From: Planctomycetaceae bacterium
GTDB lineage: Bacteria; Planctomycetota; Planctomycetia; Pirellulales; Pirellulaceae
Reading direction: 5' to 3'
Assembly: GCA_015490875.1 (NCBI GenBank)
Contig: WFWZ01000322.1
Coordinates: forward strand, 1 to 32,883
DNA length: 32,883 nucleotides
Position 1 is the first letter of the stretch; each line of letters opens with the position of its first letter. A program made the position numbers and the translations under genes. Below, piece after piece: positions 17,780-25,266 of this stretch. Below the pieces are notes generated by a model. That model made no database searches. It saw only the letters and a list, made by a program, of their open reading frames with translations, and was not told where the DNA came from.

Positions 17780-19537
17780 TTACAGCCTCGGCTTGGGCGG
17801 CTTGATGGGTCCGGCTCCCGGTCGCAACCCTTTGGCCTTGATACGTCGGCGATAGACCTTGTCGCCGCAAGTCACATAGAGCGTGTCGAACTGCGGGCCG
17901 CCGAAGGTCACATTCGACAGCCAGGCTCGCTGCGGCTTTTCCAGAATCAAATGAACCCGCCCGAGTTGGTCGCATACCTGCAAACCCAGTCTCGTCGTAA
18001 CATAGAGTCGTCCGGATTGATCGACGCACATCCCGTCGGCACCACTTTGATTGCTCTCAGGGGAAAGATGCAGGTGCACCATCGGCTCTTTGTATCGCAA
18101 GCTACCGTCCGGCTGAATCTGGTACACGTTGGTGCGATGCCTCCGTGTGTCGGCAACGTAAAGATGCGTGAAGTCGGGTGACGCAATCACTCCGTTGGGA
18201 AAGTCCAGGCCCCGAGCGTCGACGGATTGAATGCTACCGTCCTTGCCCACGAACACCACGCGTTTTTTCGAGGGCTCGGTCACGTAGATTCCCATGGGTG
18301 TGATGGCTAGATCGTTGCCCTGGATGTCCTTGGCTACCACTTGGGCCTTTCCATCCGGGGTGTAAGCGACGAGCTGACGTTTTTTTCCGGCGCACGCATA
18401 AAGACGCCCGTCGGCTCCGAACATCAGTCCATTCGCCCCGCCTGTATTCTCGGCGAATAGCGTTATTTTCCCTTGGAGGTCGATCCGATAGATCTTGCTT
18501 TCGGGTACGTCGGTGAAAAAGACCTCGCCTCGGGCATTGGCTGCCGGTCCCTCGGTGAACCGATATCCCTCGCCGACAAGCTGCCACGGCTCATCCGGAA
18601 GCAACAAATCCGTTCGGCGGTGCGGCGTGGCACCCCTGCGGATGGGCTTGGGATAGTCACGCCACAACCAGCGCAAGGCCTCGGGGGTGATCGCGGCCGA
18701 CTGCTTCGAGTCATGGCCACCGGTTCCCCACGCGTGCGCGACGTCGTAGCCCGCCCACCGCAGCGCCGAGAACATGCGTTGGTTGGCCACCCACCAATCA
18801 CCGGCATAGATATTCAGGTCGTGGTTGCCGTCTTGTAAATAGACGCGTATCGGTTTCGGCTCGCATTTCCTCACGAGGGATGGCAGGTCATGTCCGTCGC
18901 GCAGGGCGACAAAGGTGCCGATCGAACTGTAGACGCGCCGGAAGGCATCCGGCCGCTCCCACGCCACATTGAAGGCGCAAATCCCTCCGGAACTCGCTCC
19001 CGCGATCGCACGGTCATTGGGATCGTCGCTCAGACGGTAGCGTTTGTTGACTTCCGGCAGGATTTCCTCCAGTAGAAATCTGGCATAGCGGTCTCCCAGC
19101 GAGTCGTACTCGAAGCTGCGATTGAAGCGCGGCTGAGCATTTGCATGAGGCGCAGGGACGATCCCAGGCGCGATGAAGATGCCGATCGTTACCGGCATAT
19201 CACCGGCGTGAATGAGGTTGTCCATGACCGTCGGCAGACGCCACGCCCGGGCGCGACCGATCCCGTCTTGAACCACAAGAACGCAAGCGGGAGACGACTC
19301 CTTGTATTGTGCCGGCACGTAGATCCAGTAGTCGCGAACCGTGCCGGCATAAATCCGACTCTTCCACTGGAACGGTCCCTCGACGCGTCCTTGAGGCACA
19401 CCGGCCTTGGGCTTCGAATCGTCCGTGAGCGGATAGTCGTTTTGTGCTCCGGCAGTGAGAGCCACCCCAAGCAGGGCTGCCATTGCCAAAGCGAGTTGCC
19501 GTATCCAAGCAGTTCCTTCGCGTCGGTTGCTACTCAC
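17780..19537 (-). CDS. Secreted esterase fused to SMP-30/gluconolactonase domain
   Basis: A 585-residue exported two-domain enzyme. After a signal peptide (about 1-31, ending TAGAQ) comes an alpha/beta-hydrolase of the putative-esterase family (about 50-300) with nucleophile elbow GASSG (Ser182) and a late histidine in GTGGHDS (His275). From about 318 to the end is a six-bladed SMP-30/gluconolactonase-like propeller beginning FTEGPAANARGEVFFTDV, with metal-ligand-like Glu329 and the later FPNGV and LYVADTRR segments. Such fusions in planctomycetes are thought to work on plant or algal polysaccharide esters and sugar lactones; the substrate is not known. The GTG at 19537 has GAGGAT seven bases upstream and begins the signal peptide; the ORF extends further upstream without similarity. 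Monocistronic by position. Confidence 0.88.
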   Translation of the reverse strand: MSSNRREGTAWIRQLALAMAALLGVALTAGAQNDYPLTDDSKPKAGVPQGRVEGPFQWKSRIYAGTVRDYWIYVPAQYKESSPACVLVVQDGIGRARAWRLPTVMDNLIHAGDMPVTIGIFIAPGIVPAPHANAQPRFNRSFEYDSLGDRYARFLLEEILPEVNKRYRLSDDPNDRAIAGASSGGICAFNVAWERPDAFRRVYSSIGTFVALRDGHDLPSLVRKCEPKPIRVYLQDGNHDLNIYAGDWWVANQRMFSALRWAGYDVAHAWGTGGHDSKQSAAITPEALRWLWRDYPKPIRRGATPHRRTDLLLPDEPWQLVGEGYRFTEGPAANARGEVFFTDVPESKIYRIDLQGKITLFAENTGGANGLMFGADGRLYACAGKKRQLVAYTPDGKAQVVAKDIQGNDLAITPMGIYVTEPSKKRVVFVGKDGSIQSVDARGLDFPNGVIASPDFTHLYVADTRRHRTNVYQIQPDGSLRYKEPMVHLHLSPESNQSGADGMCVDQSGRLYVTTRLGLQVCDQLGRVHLILEKPQRAWLSNVTFGGPQFDTLYVTCGDKVYRRRIKAKGLRPGAGPIKPPKPRL

Positions 19538-19752
19538 GCTGTCTATCCTCAGTCGACATAATGATGGACCGCACTGTCGCAACCGCAAGTGTAACACGTG
19601 GAAAGGAGGCGTTGCAGGCCGAGTCAGCGATGCCTGCCGAGTCCGAAGCAGCATCAAGAATCAGCCTCGGTAAAGCATTAGCGATGTTGCGGAGTCCGAG
19701 TCCGGCTCGGCAATGTTTCGACGAATGTATACTCACACCGTTTATCAAAGCG

Positions 19753-19780
19753 TTGACCGGGAACCGATCGTGACATTATG
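19753..19780 (+). promoter_or_regulatory. Candidate sigma-70-like promoter for TPM gene
   Basis: TTGACC and ATTATG are separated by 16 bases just upstream of the TPM-domain frame. Both boxes resemble the housekeeping consensus but are imperfect. If real, transcription would start only about ten bases before the first possible start codon (GTG 19797), favouring a later start such as the ATG at 19842. Confidence 0.25.
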
Positions 19781-19796
19781 CTTGTGACTGTGGACA

Positions 19797-20348
19797 GTGC
19801 ACACTACGCCGATTGTAGATGTGTGTGTCGACGCGCGTTCCATGAGCCGATGTTTGGCGTGGCGTCTTCCAGCAGGCCAGATACCGCCGGCGCCGACTGC
19901 CGATGATCTGGTGCGCGACACCGTAGGGCTGATCCAAAACGAAGACTTGGACCATATCTGCCAGGTCCAGCGCAGCGCCTACGAGACTCACGATACGCCG
20001 ATCGTCGTCGTGACAATTGGAAAAGTGCCGCCGGGAGAAGACATCGAATCGCTGGCCATGCAATGGTTCAATGAGTGGGAAATCGGAAAGCGCAAGCCGA
20101 ATGGTCAACTCGTCAACCAAGGCATCTTGCTATTGGTCGCCGTCGTCGATCGCAAGGCGAGAATCGAATTGGGCGCCGATTGGATGATGGTGCTGCTTAC
20201 GGCCGTTCACGCAGCCTACGTGGCATGGCACCAGACCTCGGGGGTGTGGTCCGCCGTGGGGACTCACCGGAAAAGATTCTTCCTAGCGGACTCGCAGACG
20301 GCTACGACCGCGGGATGCTTGAGCCGTCGTTCGACGGTAATGGCGTAA
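19797..20348 (+). pseudogene. TPM-domain protein, apparently truncated or frameshifted
   Basis: The first two thirds match the TPM domain (widespread in membrane-associated and secreted bacterial proteins): VRDTVGLI near residue 39, then DTPIVVVTIGKVPPGEDIESLAMQW, WEIGKRK and NQGILLLVAVVDRKARIELGADW. After ELGADW the normal continuation (a glycine-containing loop and a helix ending in a GI-x-GV motif) is missing; the remaining about 55 residues look unlike the family and run 85 bases into the opposite-strand nhaR coding end. A conventional signal peptide is also absent: the start region (GTG 19797 or ATG 19842) gives no hydrophobic leader. I therefore read it as a decaying copy, though a short functional variant or a sequencing frameshift is possible. 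Confidence 0.6.
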
Positions 20349-21163
20349 AAGCGTTCTCGGATGGCGCTGATCCGCCCCACGACTTCCACGGTGTATTGGC
20401 GACAGACTTCCTCTTCGATAACCGATGGCGCAGGAAAGAGTCCCATGCCGTCCTGGCCGAAAACTTTCATCAACGCCGTATCTTCGAACTCGCCCAGGAT
20501 GCGAGGCCGCAGTTGATGCTGGTAGAGCCATTGGTCAAGTTCGCGGCGGACCGCCGTGCGTTCTGTCGGGACGAGAAGAGGAGCCTGATCGAGGGAGGCA
20601 GGGAACTTAGGCCGGTGCGCTGCGGCCAGTTCCGGAGCCGCAAAGAAGGAGAGATCGCATTCGCCCAGAAGATGGTGGAAAGCTCGGACACGCACCGAGG
20701 GACTCACCGGAGAATCGGAAAGCAACAGATCGAGTCGGTGGACGGCGAGTTCCGCCAGCAAGTCGTCGTATCGCCCCTCGTGGCAGACAACGTGAATCTC
20801 GTCCGAAAGTTGAAACGCCGGCAGCAGCAAACGGTGGGCGACCAGTTTGGGCAAGACATCGGGCATGCCGACGGAAAACTGAAGCGGCCGATGACTGGGC
20901 CGGCCACGTACCATATTTTGGAGTTCCCGTCCGACCGAAAAAATCTCGTCCGCGAAGCGGAAGACCGTCTGGCCGAATTCAGTCAACACGAGGTTGCGCC
21001 CGACTCGCTCGAACAGCTTTCCATCAAGCGACTTCTCAAGTTGCTTGAGCTGCTTGCTGATCGTGGGATGAGCCAGGTGCAGTTGCTCGGCAGCTCGAGC
21101 AATGCTGCCTTCCCTCGCCACCATCCAGAAATAAAACAGGTGGTGGTAATTGAGCCAGTCCAT
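20264..21163 (-). CDS. nhaR: LysR-family transcriptional activator, NhaR type
   Basis: A LysR-type regulator of 299 residues that closely follows the NhaR pattern. The N-terminus MDWLNYHHLFYFWMVAREGS aligns with the NYxHLYYFW start of E. coli NhaR, followed by the helix-turn-helix (AAEQLHLAHPTISKQLKQLE) and LFERVGRNLVLTEFG; the effector domain contains LGEFEDTALMKVFG and RFYAITVERRLKHPAV, also NhaR-like. In E. coli NhaR responds to sodium and activates the nhaA antiporter; no antiporter gene is in this window, so its targets are unknown. I use the ATG at 21163 because it matches the family N-terminus; an ATG at 21175 would add four residues. It follows the DUF2294 gene by about 15 bases, and its 3' end overlaps the convergent TPM remnant. 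Confidence 0.88.
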   Translation of the reverse strand: MDWLNYHHLFYFWMVAREGSIARAAEQLHLAHPTISKQLKQLEKSLDGKLFERVGRNLVLTEFGQTVFRFADEIFSVGRELQNMVRGRPSHRPLQFSVGMPDVLPKLVAHRLLLPAFQLSDEIHVVCHEGRYDDLLAELAVHRLDLLLSDSPVSPSVRVRAFHHLLGECDLSFFAAPELAAAHRPKFPASLDQAPLLVPTERTAVRRELDQWLYQHQLRPRILGEFEDTALMKVFGQDGMGLFPAPSVIEEEVCRQYTVEVVGRISAIRERFYAITVERRLKHPAVVAVCESARKNLFR

Positions 21164-21178
21164 GATGTCGAACATGTG

Positions 21179-21622
21179 TCAGACGGGTGACTGATCCGTC
21201 AAGATTGACGGGTCTTCGACCGTGTCGGCCGCCGCCCGAATCCGGCGGTCGGTACGAGGTCGTATTTCCGGGCGGCGTTCCAGCGTAAAGACGATGATCC
21301 GTTCTCCCGTCTTGGTGCTGATGTCCGTGTGGAGACTCACGCACCCAACCCCGCAAATCTCCTCCACCATCGCATTGAGTCTCGCCCGACCATGCTCGAT
21401 CAATTGCTGACGCATCTGCTTGAGGAGATCGCGACCGCGCGCAGGATCGCGGACTTGAGCCAGTTTGACCTCGGCCGGCGTGAGGACGTTCTTCAGCCGG
21501 ACCAGCAGAAGGTCGCCGATGAGGTAACTCTTCGCCTCCAGCGGCCCGCGCCCCATGAACTCCTTCTCGAACCGGATGATGGCACGGCTGATTTCGGTCT
21601 CGATCTCGCTCTTGGTCCTCAT
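21179..21622 (-). CDS. DUF2294 protein
   Basis: A 147-residue soluble protein of the DUF2294 family, whose function is unknown. Family features are the N-terminal helix EIETEISRAIIRFEKEFMGRGP, the strand SYLIGDLLLVRLKNVLTPAE, and the conserved core GVGCVSLHTDISTKTGERIIVFTLE. The last about 30 residues are an Arg/Asp-rich tail outside the conserved domain. The ATG at 21622 is preceded by GGGAGGT at good spacing. It is the first gene of a two-gene unit with nhaR, suggesting that it shares the regulator's signal (sodium or pH if the NhaR analogy holds). A 43-base inverted repeat lies about 107-149 bases upstream. Confidence 0.82.
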   Translation of the reverse strand: MRTKSEIETEISRAIIRFEKEFMGRGPLEAKSYLIGDLLLVRLKNVLTPAEVKLAQVRDPARGRDLLKQMRQQLIEHGRARLNAMVEEICGVGCVSLHTDISTKTGERIIVFTLERRPEIRPRTDRRIRAAADTVEDPSILTDQSPV

Positions 21623-21988
21623 CTCCGCACCTCCCGAAGCTCGCTATTGCCGGCGGGCGACCCCACGAAGTCTTCCTTATCCGTCCCCCGATGATACCGT
21701 GATCGGCATTTTGTAGGAATACAGAAAAGATGGGAGCAACTATTAGATAAAAGCTATAGATTGCTCTCATCGGGGGGGGATGCGATTGTGTCACTCAAGC
21801 CGCGGTTCACCCTTCGGTTCCAGTGAGGACCCTTTCTCGATCCAGATCTAAGACTCCTATAATACGCAAACCCAGATATCATAAGATCTTGTGTCAATCT
21901 TGGCCTGGAGGTTTTAATAGGTGGACTTGTATTAAAATTTTTTCGCAATAATTTTAATTGTGTTGCCGTGCCCAGCGGAGGCTCTGTC
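21623..21988. other. AT-rich divergent intergenic region between DUF2294 and fic
   Basis: This 366-base stretch separates two divergent genes. It is clearly richer in A/T than its surroundings, especially 21700-21770 and 21840-21965, and holds a long inverted repeat at 21729-21771. A TATAAT occurs at 21858-21863 on the plus strand without a good -35 partner. Promoters for both flanking genes must lie here, but I cannot place them with confidence. Confidence 0.5.
21729..21771. repeat. Long imperfect inverted repeat, candidate operator
   Basis: The outer arms GATGGGAGCAA (21729-21739) and TTGCTCTCATC (21761-21771) pair with one mismatch, and the inner CTAT/ATAG extends the stem to about 15 pairs with one unpaired A, around a 12-base AT-rich loop. 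There is no U-run on the DUF2294 side, so a terminator is unlikely. Location upstream of the DUF2294-nhaR unit suits an autoregulatory LysR site; that is inference. Confidence 0.4.
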
Positions 21989-23137
21989 ATGGACCCGAAA
22001 GTGTTTCAGTCCGACCCGCCAGGAACCATTGTATCCATTGGCGGTGGTGAACATGCCTTCATTCCCGATCCTCTGCCGCCGCACTGGGAATTTCCAGCCG
22101 ATCTTTGGCCGCTGCTCGCTGAAGCGAAGCAACACTTGGGGATCCTGGAAGGACTGGGGCGTAACCTGCCCAACCCGACGATCTTGCTGCGCCCCTTGGC
22201 TGATCGGGAGGCCATTCTTTCGTCGCGTCTGGAGGGCACGTATGCGACAGCGAAGGAGCTCCTGCTTTTTGATCTGGGGCCGAAGGAAGGGGCTTCAGAA
22301 ACCGACCCGGCCAACCAACAGCGCGAGGTATTCAATTACCGCCGTGCGCTGTTTCACGGCACCAACAGTGAACTGCCGCTTTCTTGCCGGTTGCTCCGTG
22401 ACATGCACCGGATTTTGCTCGATCGAGTCCGTGGGCGGGATCGCGCTCCGGGGGAGTTTCGGAAGATCCAGGTGACCATCGGTTCCGCAGCACGTTTTGT
22501 TCCGCCACCTCCGGAAAGGCTTGGCGAGTGTCTCGATCCGTTCGAAAAATATCTCCACAAGCAAGATTCTCCCTTTGATCCACTCGTTGACTGCTTCTTG
22601 GTTCATTACCAATTCGAGGCGATCCACCCGTTCATCGACGGAAATGGCCGCGTCGGACGCTTGTTGTTGGCCATCATGCTCCACCAACGCTGCGGCCTGT
22701 CCAAACCGTGGCTCTACCTGAGCGAGTATTTTGAAAAGAACCGCGACGACTATATCGCTCACCTGTTCCAAGTCAGTACACACGGCAATTGGCGCAACTG
22801 GATCGAATTCTGTATTCGCGGCACGATCCGACAGGCACGGGACACGATCCGGCGCTGCGAGCGGCTCAGGGCAGTTCGCGAAGATTTCCTGCAGCGGCTG
22901 ACCAGTGTTGGGGGGACAGTCCGTCTAAATCAGATTGTCGAAGACGTATTTCACTCGCCGTTCGTGCGCGTCGCCGATCTTGCCAGGCGGTTGAGCGTTA
23001 CGTACCCAACGGCAAAGGCGGATGTCCAACGTTTGATAGAAGTCGGCATCCTTCGGGATCTACCGCATGTCACGCCGCGAACATTGTACGCTCCAGAAGT
23101 GTTCAACGTGGCCTACGAGGAATTGGACGATGTGTGA
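21989..23137 (+). CDS. Fic-domain protein, class II (N-terminal inhibitory helix)
   Basis: A 382-residue Fic protein. The catalytic loop HPFIDGNGRVGR (213-224) matches the HPFx[D/E]GNGRxxR consensus of enzymes that transfer AMP (or another nucleotide/phosphate group) from a nucleotide to Ser, Thr or Tyr of target proteins. The self-inhibitory motif [S/T]xxxE[G/N] is present N-terminally as SSRLEG (78-83), placing it in class II; Glu82 would block ATP until relieved. The C-terminus (about 310-375) is a winged-helix-like domain (RVADLARRLSVTYPTAKADVQRLIEVGILRDL), common in DNA-binding Fic proteins. The ATG at 21989 has GGAGG eight bases upstream and is preferred over the GTG at 21968. It stands alone between an AT-rich leader and a tRNA gene, with no antitoxin-like partner. 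Confidence 0.93.
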   Translation: MDPKVFQSDPPGTIVSIGGGEHAFIPDPLPPHWEFPADLWPLLAEAKQHLGILEGLGRNLPNPTILLRPLADREAILSSRLEGTYATAKELLLFDLGPKEGASETDPANQQREVFNYRRALFHGTNSELPLSCRLLRDMHRILLDRVRGRDRAPGEFRKIQVTIGSAARFVPPPPERLGECLDPFEKYLHKQDSPFDPLVDCFLVHYQFEAIHPFIDGNGRVGRLLLAIMLHQRCGLSKPWLYLSEYFEKNRDDYIAHLFQVSTHGNWRNWIEFCIRGTIRQARDTIRRCERLRAVREDFLQRLTSVGGTVRLNQIVEDVFHSPFVRVADLARRLSVTYPTAKADVQRLIEVGILRDLPHVTPRTLYAPEVFNVAYEELDDV

Positions 23138-23283
23138 AGCAGTGGTGTGGTGGCAGGAACCGAGCGGAGCCGGTGGCCACAGAATCAGTGCAAGGCCATA
23201 AGCTGCTGGAGGTGACAAGGAACCAGCAACCTCGACCACATCACTCAGAGGGCTGTGGTAACGCCGAGCAGCTATTTCGATTC

Positions 23284-23308
23284 CAAAAAGCCCAATAGAG
23301 ACCGGGCT
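23284..23308 (-). terminator. Rho-independent terminator after tRNA-Ser
   Basis: On the minus strand AGCCC-(10 bases)-GGGCT is followed directly by a T-run (TTTTT including the last stem base), about 30 bases beyond the tRNA 3' end. The short G/C stem plus T-run is the classical layout. A larger overlapping CCGGGC/GCCCGG stem just upstream on the same strand could compete with it. Confidence 0.5.
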
Positions 23309-23338
23309 CTTGACACGGCCCGGCAAACAACAACAAAG

Positions 23339-23427
23339 CGGAGAGGACAGGATTCGAACCTGCGGTAGGGAGTTACCCCTACACCGATTTAGCAAACCGG
23401 CGCTTTCGACCACTCAGCCACCTCTCC
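23339..23427 (-). tRNA. tRNA-Ser (anticodon GCU)
   Basis: An 89-base cloverleaf on the minus strand. The acceptor stem is GGAGAGG/CCTCTCC with discriminator G; the D arm begins GGCTGAGTGGTCGAAAGC; the anticodon stem CCGGT/ATCGG carries loop TTGCTAA, giving anticodon GCU for AGC/AGU codons; a long variable arm with stem TAGGG/CCCTA is the class II feature expected for serine; and the T arm contains GGTTCGAATCC. The 3' CCA is not encoded and must be added after transcription. A candidate terminator follows at 23284-23308. Confidence 0.97.
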
Positions 23428-23825
23428 GGATCGCTCCAATTCTACCCAACCCCTCGGAAAACGCAAAGAGCGCGTTCAGCAAAGTGGCTGAGGGATGAGC
23501 GGATCAGGGTAACTCGGGACAGCATTCCACCAGACACACAACGCGCGCTCCCCGAGGACCGGGGCCCAGGGGTCGACGACGCGGTCAATCTTCGATCGCC
23601 GCCGTTGTAACTTCCCGTAGCGCCGTCGTTTGCGCATCTGGGCGCTATCAGAATGACGACACATAAACTCCTTTTGGGCGTCCTGGCAAATCTGAGAATC
23701 CACGTAACTTGGGACAGAAGCGGAGGTTGCGCCAACCAGAGGGTGAAATGGCACAGGGATTGCCTCCGTACTTTCTCCAGTCGGGGCAGTTTACAAGTCG
23801 TCCCTGCAAAAAGGAGTTTCCCCCA
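23428..23825. other. Intergenic stretch, no gene recognised
   Basis: This 398-base stretch holds the promoter side of the tRNA-Ser gene (minus) and of the small secreted-protein gene (plus). Open frames on both strands exist but none has a ribosome-binding site with a recognisable protein. The right end contains AAGGAG at about 23811, the ribosome-binding site for the gene at 23826. Confidence 0.5.
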
Positions 23826-24155
23826 ATGTCACGCACAGCCAAACTACTTCTGAGTCTCGGAGTCGTTGTGGCTCTCGGTGTCGCGTTCGCCCCGGGGGCT
23901 CGAGCCGACCACCGTCACCGGCCGCGCCATGGTCACCATCATGGCCACCACGCGTATCGACCGGCTCCCCACTACGACTACTATCACCGAGATGTCTACC
24001 ACGGCGGCCACGTGCACCACTACGAGTACTACCGGCCGCACTACGTACCCCACGGTTACTGCCCGCCGGGTGGTTACTATCCGTATCCGTACTACGGCTC
24101 GGGGATCGGCTTCGGTATCCAAGGGCGGCACTTCTCGCTCTATTTCGGACACTGA
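23826..24155 (+). CDS. Small secreted His/Tyr-rich protein
   Basis: A 109-residue exported protein. A clear signal peptide (MSRTAKLLLSLGVVVALGVA then FAPGARA, cleavage near 27) precedes a mature part of about 82 residues with roughly 18 His and 16 Tyr, arranged as HRHRPRHGHHHGHHAYR and repeated HHYEYY / YPYPYY-like clusters, and ending in a Gly-rich amphipathic strand (GIGFGIQGRHFSLYFGH). The ATG at 23826 has AAGGAG about ten bases upstream; the frame is open further left but without a leader. The composition suggests binding of transition metals or a cell-envelope structural role; neither is shown. Similar low-complexity secreted proteins are frequent in planctomycetes. It stands alone between a tRNA gene and a convergent gene. 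Confidence 0.8.
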   Translation: MSRTAKLLLSLGVVVALGVAFAPGARADHRHRPRHGHHHGHHAYRPAPHYDYYHRDVYHGGHVHHYEYYRPHYVPHGYCPPGGYYPYPYYGSGIGFGIQGRHFSLYFGH

Positions 24156-24256
24156 GCCGCCGGGGATGGTGAGGTAGTCATGGTTGTCGCAGGGAGGGTG
24201 GACCGAGTGTTGCTGACCCGGTTCGCCCTCCGGCACCCGTTGGCACCTCGGCCCAC

Positions 24257-25207
24257 CTAGCGATCAAAGCCGTCTCGAGGAAAATCGCGCCGGTATCGCT
24301 TCAGAAGCGCCTCGACGTCCGGATCCAGAAAATAGATCTTTCCTCGAATCTGTTTGGTCTCCCCAGGAGCCAAGCCCCCGATACGCAAGTCGCTGTGCAA
24401 GCAGGCGATCACGCCTTGAAAGATTTCCTGGCAGGGCACGAAGGCGATCGCCATCAACTGCTTGCGATCTTTCGAGTAGCACCCAACCAATGCATTCGAG
24501 GGAACGATCGAGCTGAGCGGCCGGGGATTCACATCATTCCGGTCGACATGGGGCGGGCAGTAGACCTGGCCGGGTGTGTAGCGCGCCTTGAGTGCCCAGG
24601 GGCGAGTCGGCATCATCGCCTGCCGGCCCTCGACAAACAAAAAACTCTGGCGGATGTACTTGGGATAGACTTCCCACGCGTCCTTCCGCCCGCAACCCGT
24701 GTATTCACCGACACGGACGCATGGCTGGGCCCAGTCGACGGCCGAGGCCTTCGAGGTGGGATTGTGAGCCGTCAAACGGAAGTCGACTTCGTCGGCGCCG
24801 GCTGTCAACACATGCCGCACGACGACGCCGTCTTCCAGACGATCTTCGATTTCGATCTGCGTGTGATTGTTATTCGCCGACACGAGTTTCGACTGGTGAG
24901 GGATGACCGTTTCCTTCCAGTCGCGGTCGGTCGAGCCGGGACGGCAGTATGCCTCGAGGTAGTTCACCGTCACCGGTGCGGGCAAATGGTCCCCTCGAAT
25001 CGTTAGCAAGCGCTTTTGCCATTCGATCTGAATCGGTTGAGCCGCGACGGGTGCTGCGAAGAAGACCAGGGCACCCAGCCAGGAAAAGTCGAACCAATGG
25101 ACGCTCCGCTTCGGTCCCGGAGTTCTGCAGCGCCTTGAGCCTCCGACGTCTTGCGATTGATTTTCCAGTCGCCGAGCCATCCTCGTCTGCGCTCCTGGCG
25201 TTGTCAT
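24257..25207 (-). CDS. Secreted planctomycete-type protein of unknown function
   Basis: About 316 residues. A hydrophobic signal segment (LGALVFFAAPVAAQ, about residues 44-57) precedes a beta-rich domain with the stretches VTVNYLEAYCRPGSTDRDW, VVRHVLTAGADEVDFRLTAHN, CVRVGEYTGCG, and a C-terminal KIYFLDPDVEALLKRYRRDFP. Four or more cysteines suggest disulfide bonds after export. I recognise the style of a conserved planctomycete family but cannot name a function. The ATG at 25207 has GAGAGGG close upstream; an ATG at 25231 (poor site) and at 25180 (shorter n-region) are alternatives. It starts 59 bases after infC on the same strand and may be read from the same transcript, although the functions seem unrelated. 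Confidence 0.72.
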   Translation of the reverse strand: MTTPGAQTRMARRLENQSQDVGGSRRCRTPGPKRSVHWFDFSWLGALVFFAAPVAAQPIQIEWQKRLLTIRGDHLPAPVTVNYLEAYCRPGSTDRDWKETVIPHQSKLVSANNNHTQIEIEDRLEDGVVVRHVLTAGADEVDFRLTAHNPTSKASAVDWAQPCVRVGEYTGCGRKDAWEVYPKYIRQSFLFVEGRQAMMPTRPWALKARYTPGQVYCPPHVDRNDVNPRPLSSIVPSNALVGCYSKDRKQLMAIAFVPCQEIFQGVIACLHSDLRIGGLAPGETKQIRGKIYFLDPDVEALLKRYRRDFPRDGFDR

Positions 25208-25266
25208 GGGACCCTCTCGCTTTGTTGCCATGCAGGAGGTGCCGGCTCGACTTGCCCGGCAGCCGT

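Noticed and set aside
20075..21190. Plus-strand open frame of 371 codons
   Set aside because: Antisense to nhaR; Arg/Gln-rich composition and no domain. I considered whether its first part continues the TPM domain after a frameshift, but the match was too weak to claim.
21858..21863. TATAAT as a fic promoter
   Set aside because: No acceptable -35 box at 16-18 bases, and AT-rich DNA gives such matches by chance.
21989..23137. Fic as half of a toxin-antitoxin pair
   Set aside because: No small antitoxin gene adjoins it, and the inhibitory motif is inside the same protein (class II).
23476..23754. Minus-strand frame in the gap right of tRNA-Ser
   Set aside because: No ribosome-binding site or motif; Arg-rich low-information sequence. 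A decayed gene cannot be excluded but is not supported.
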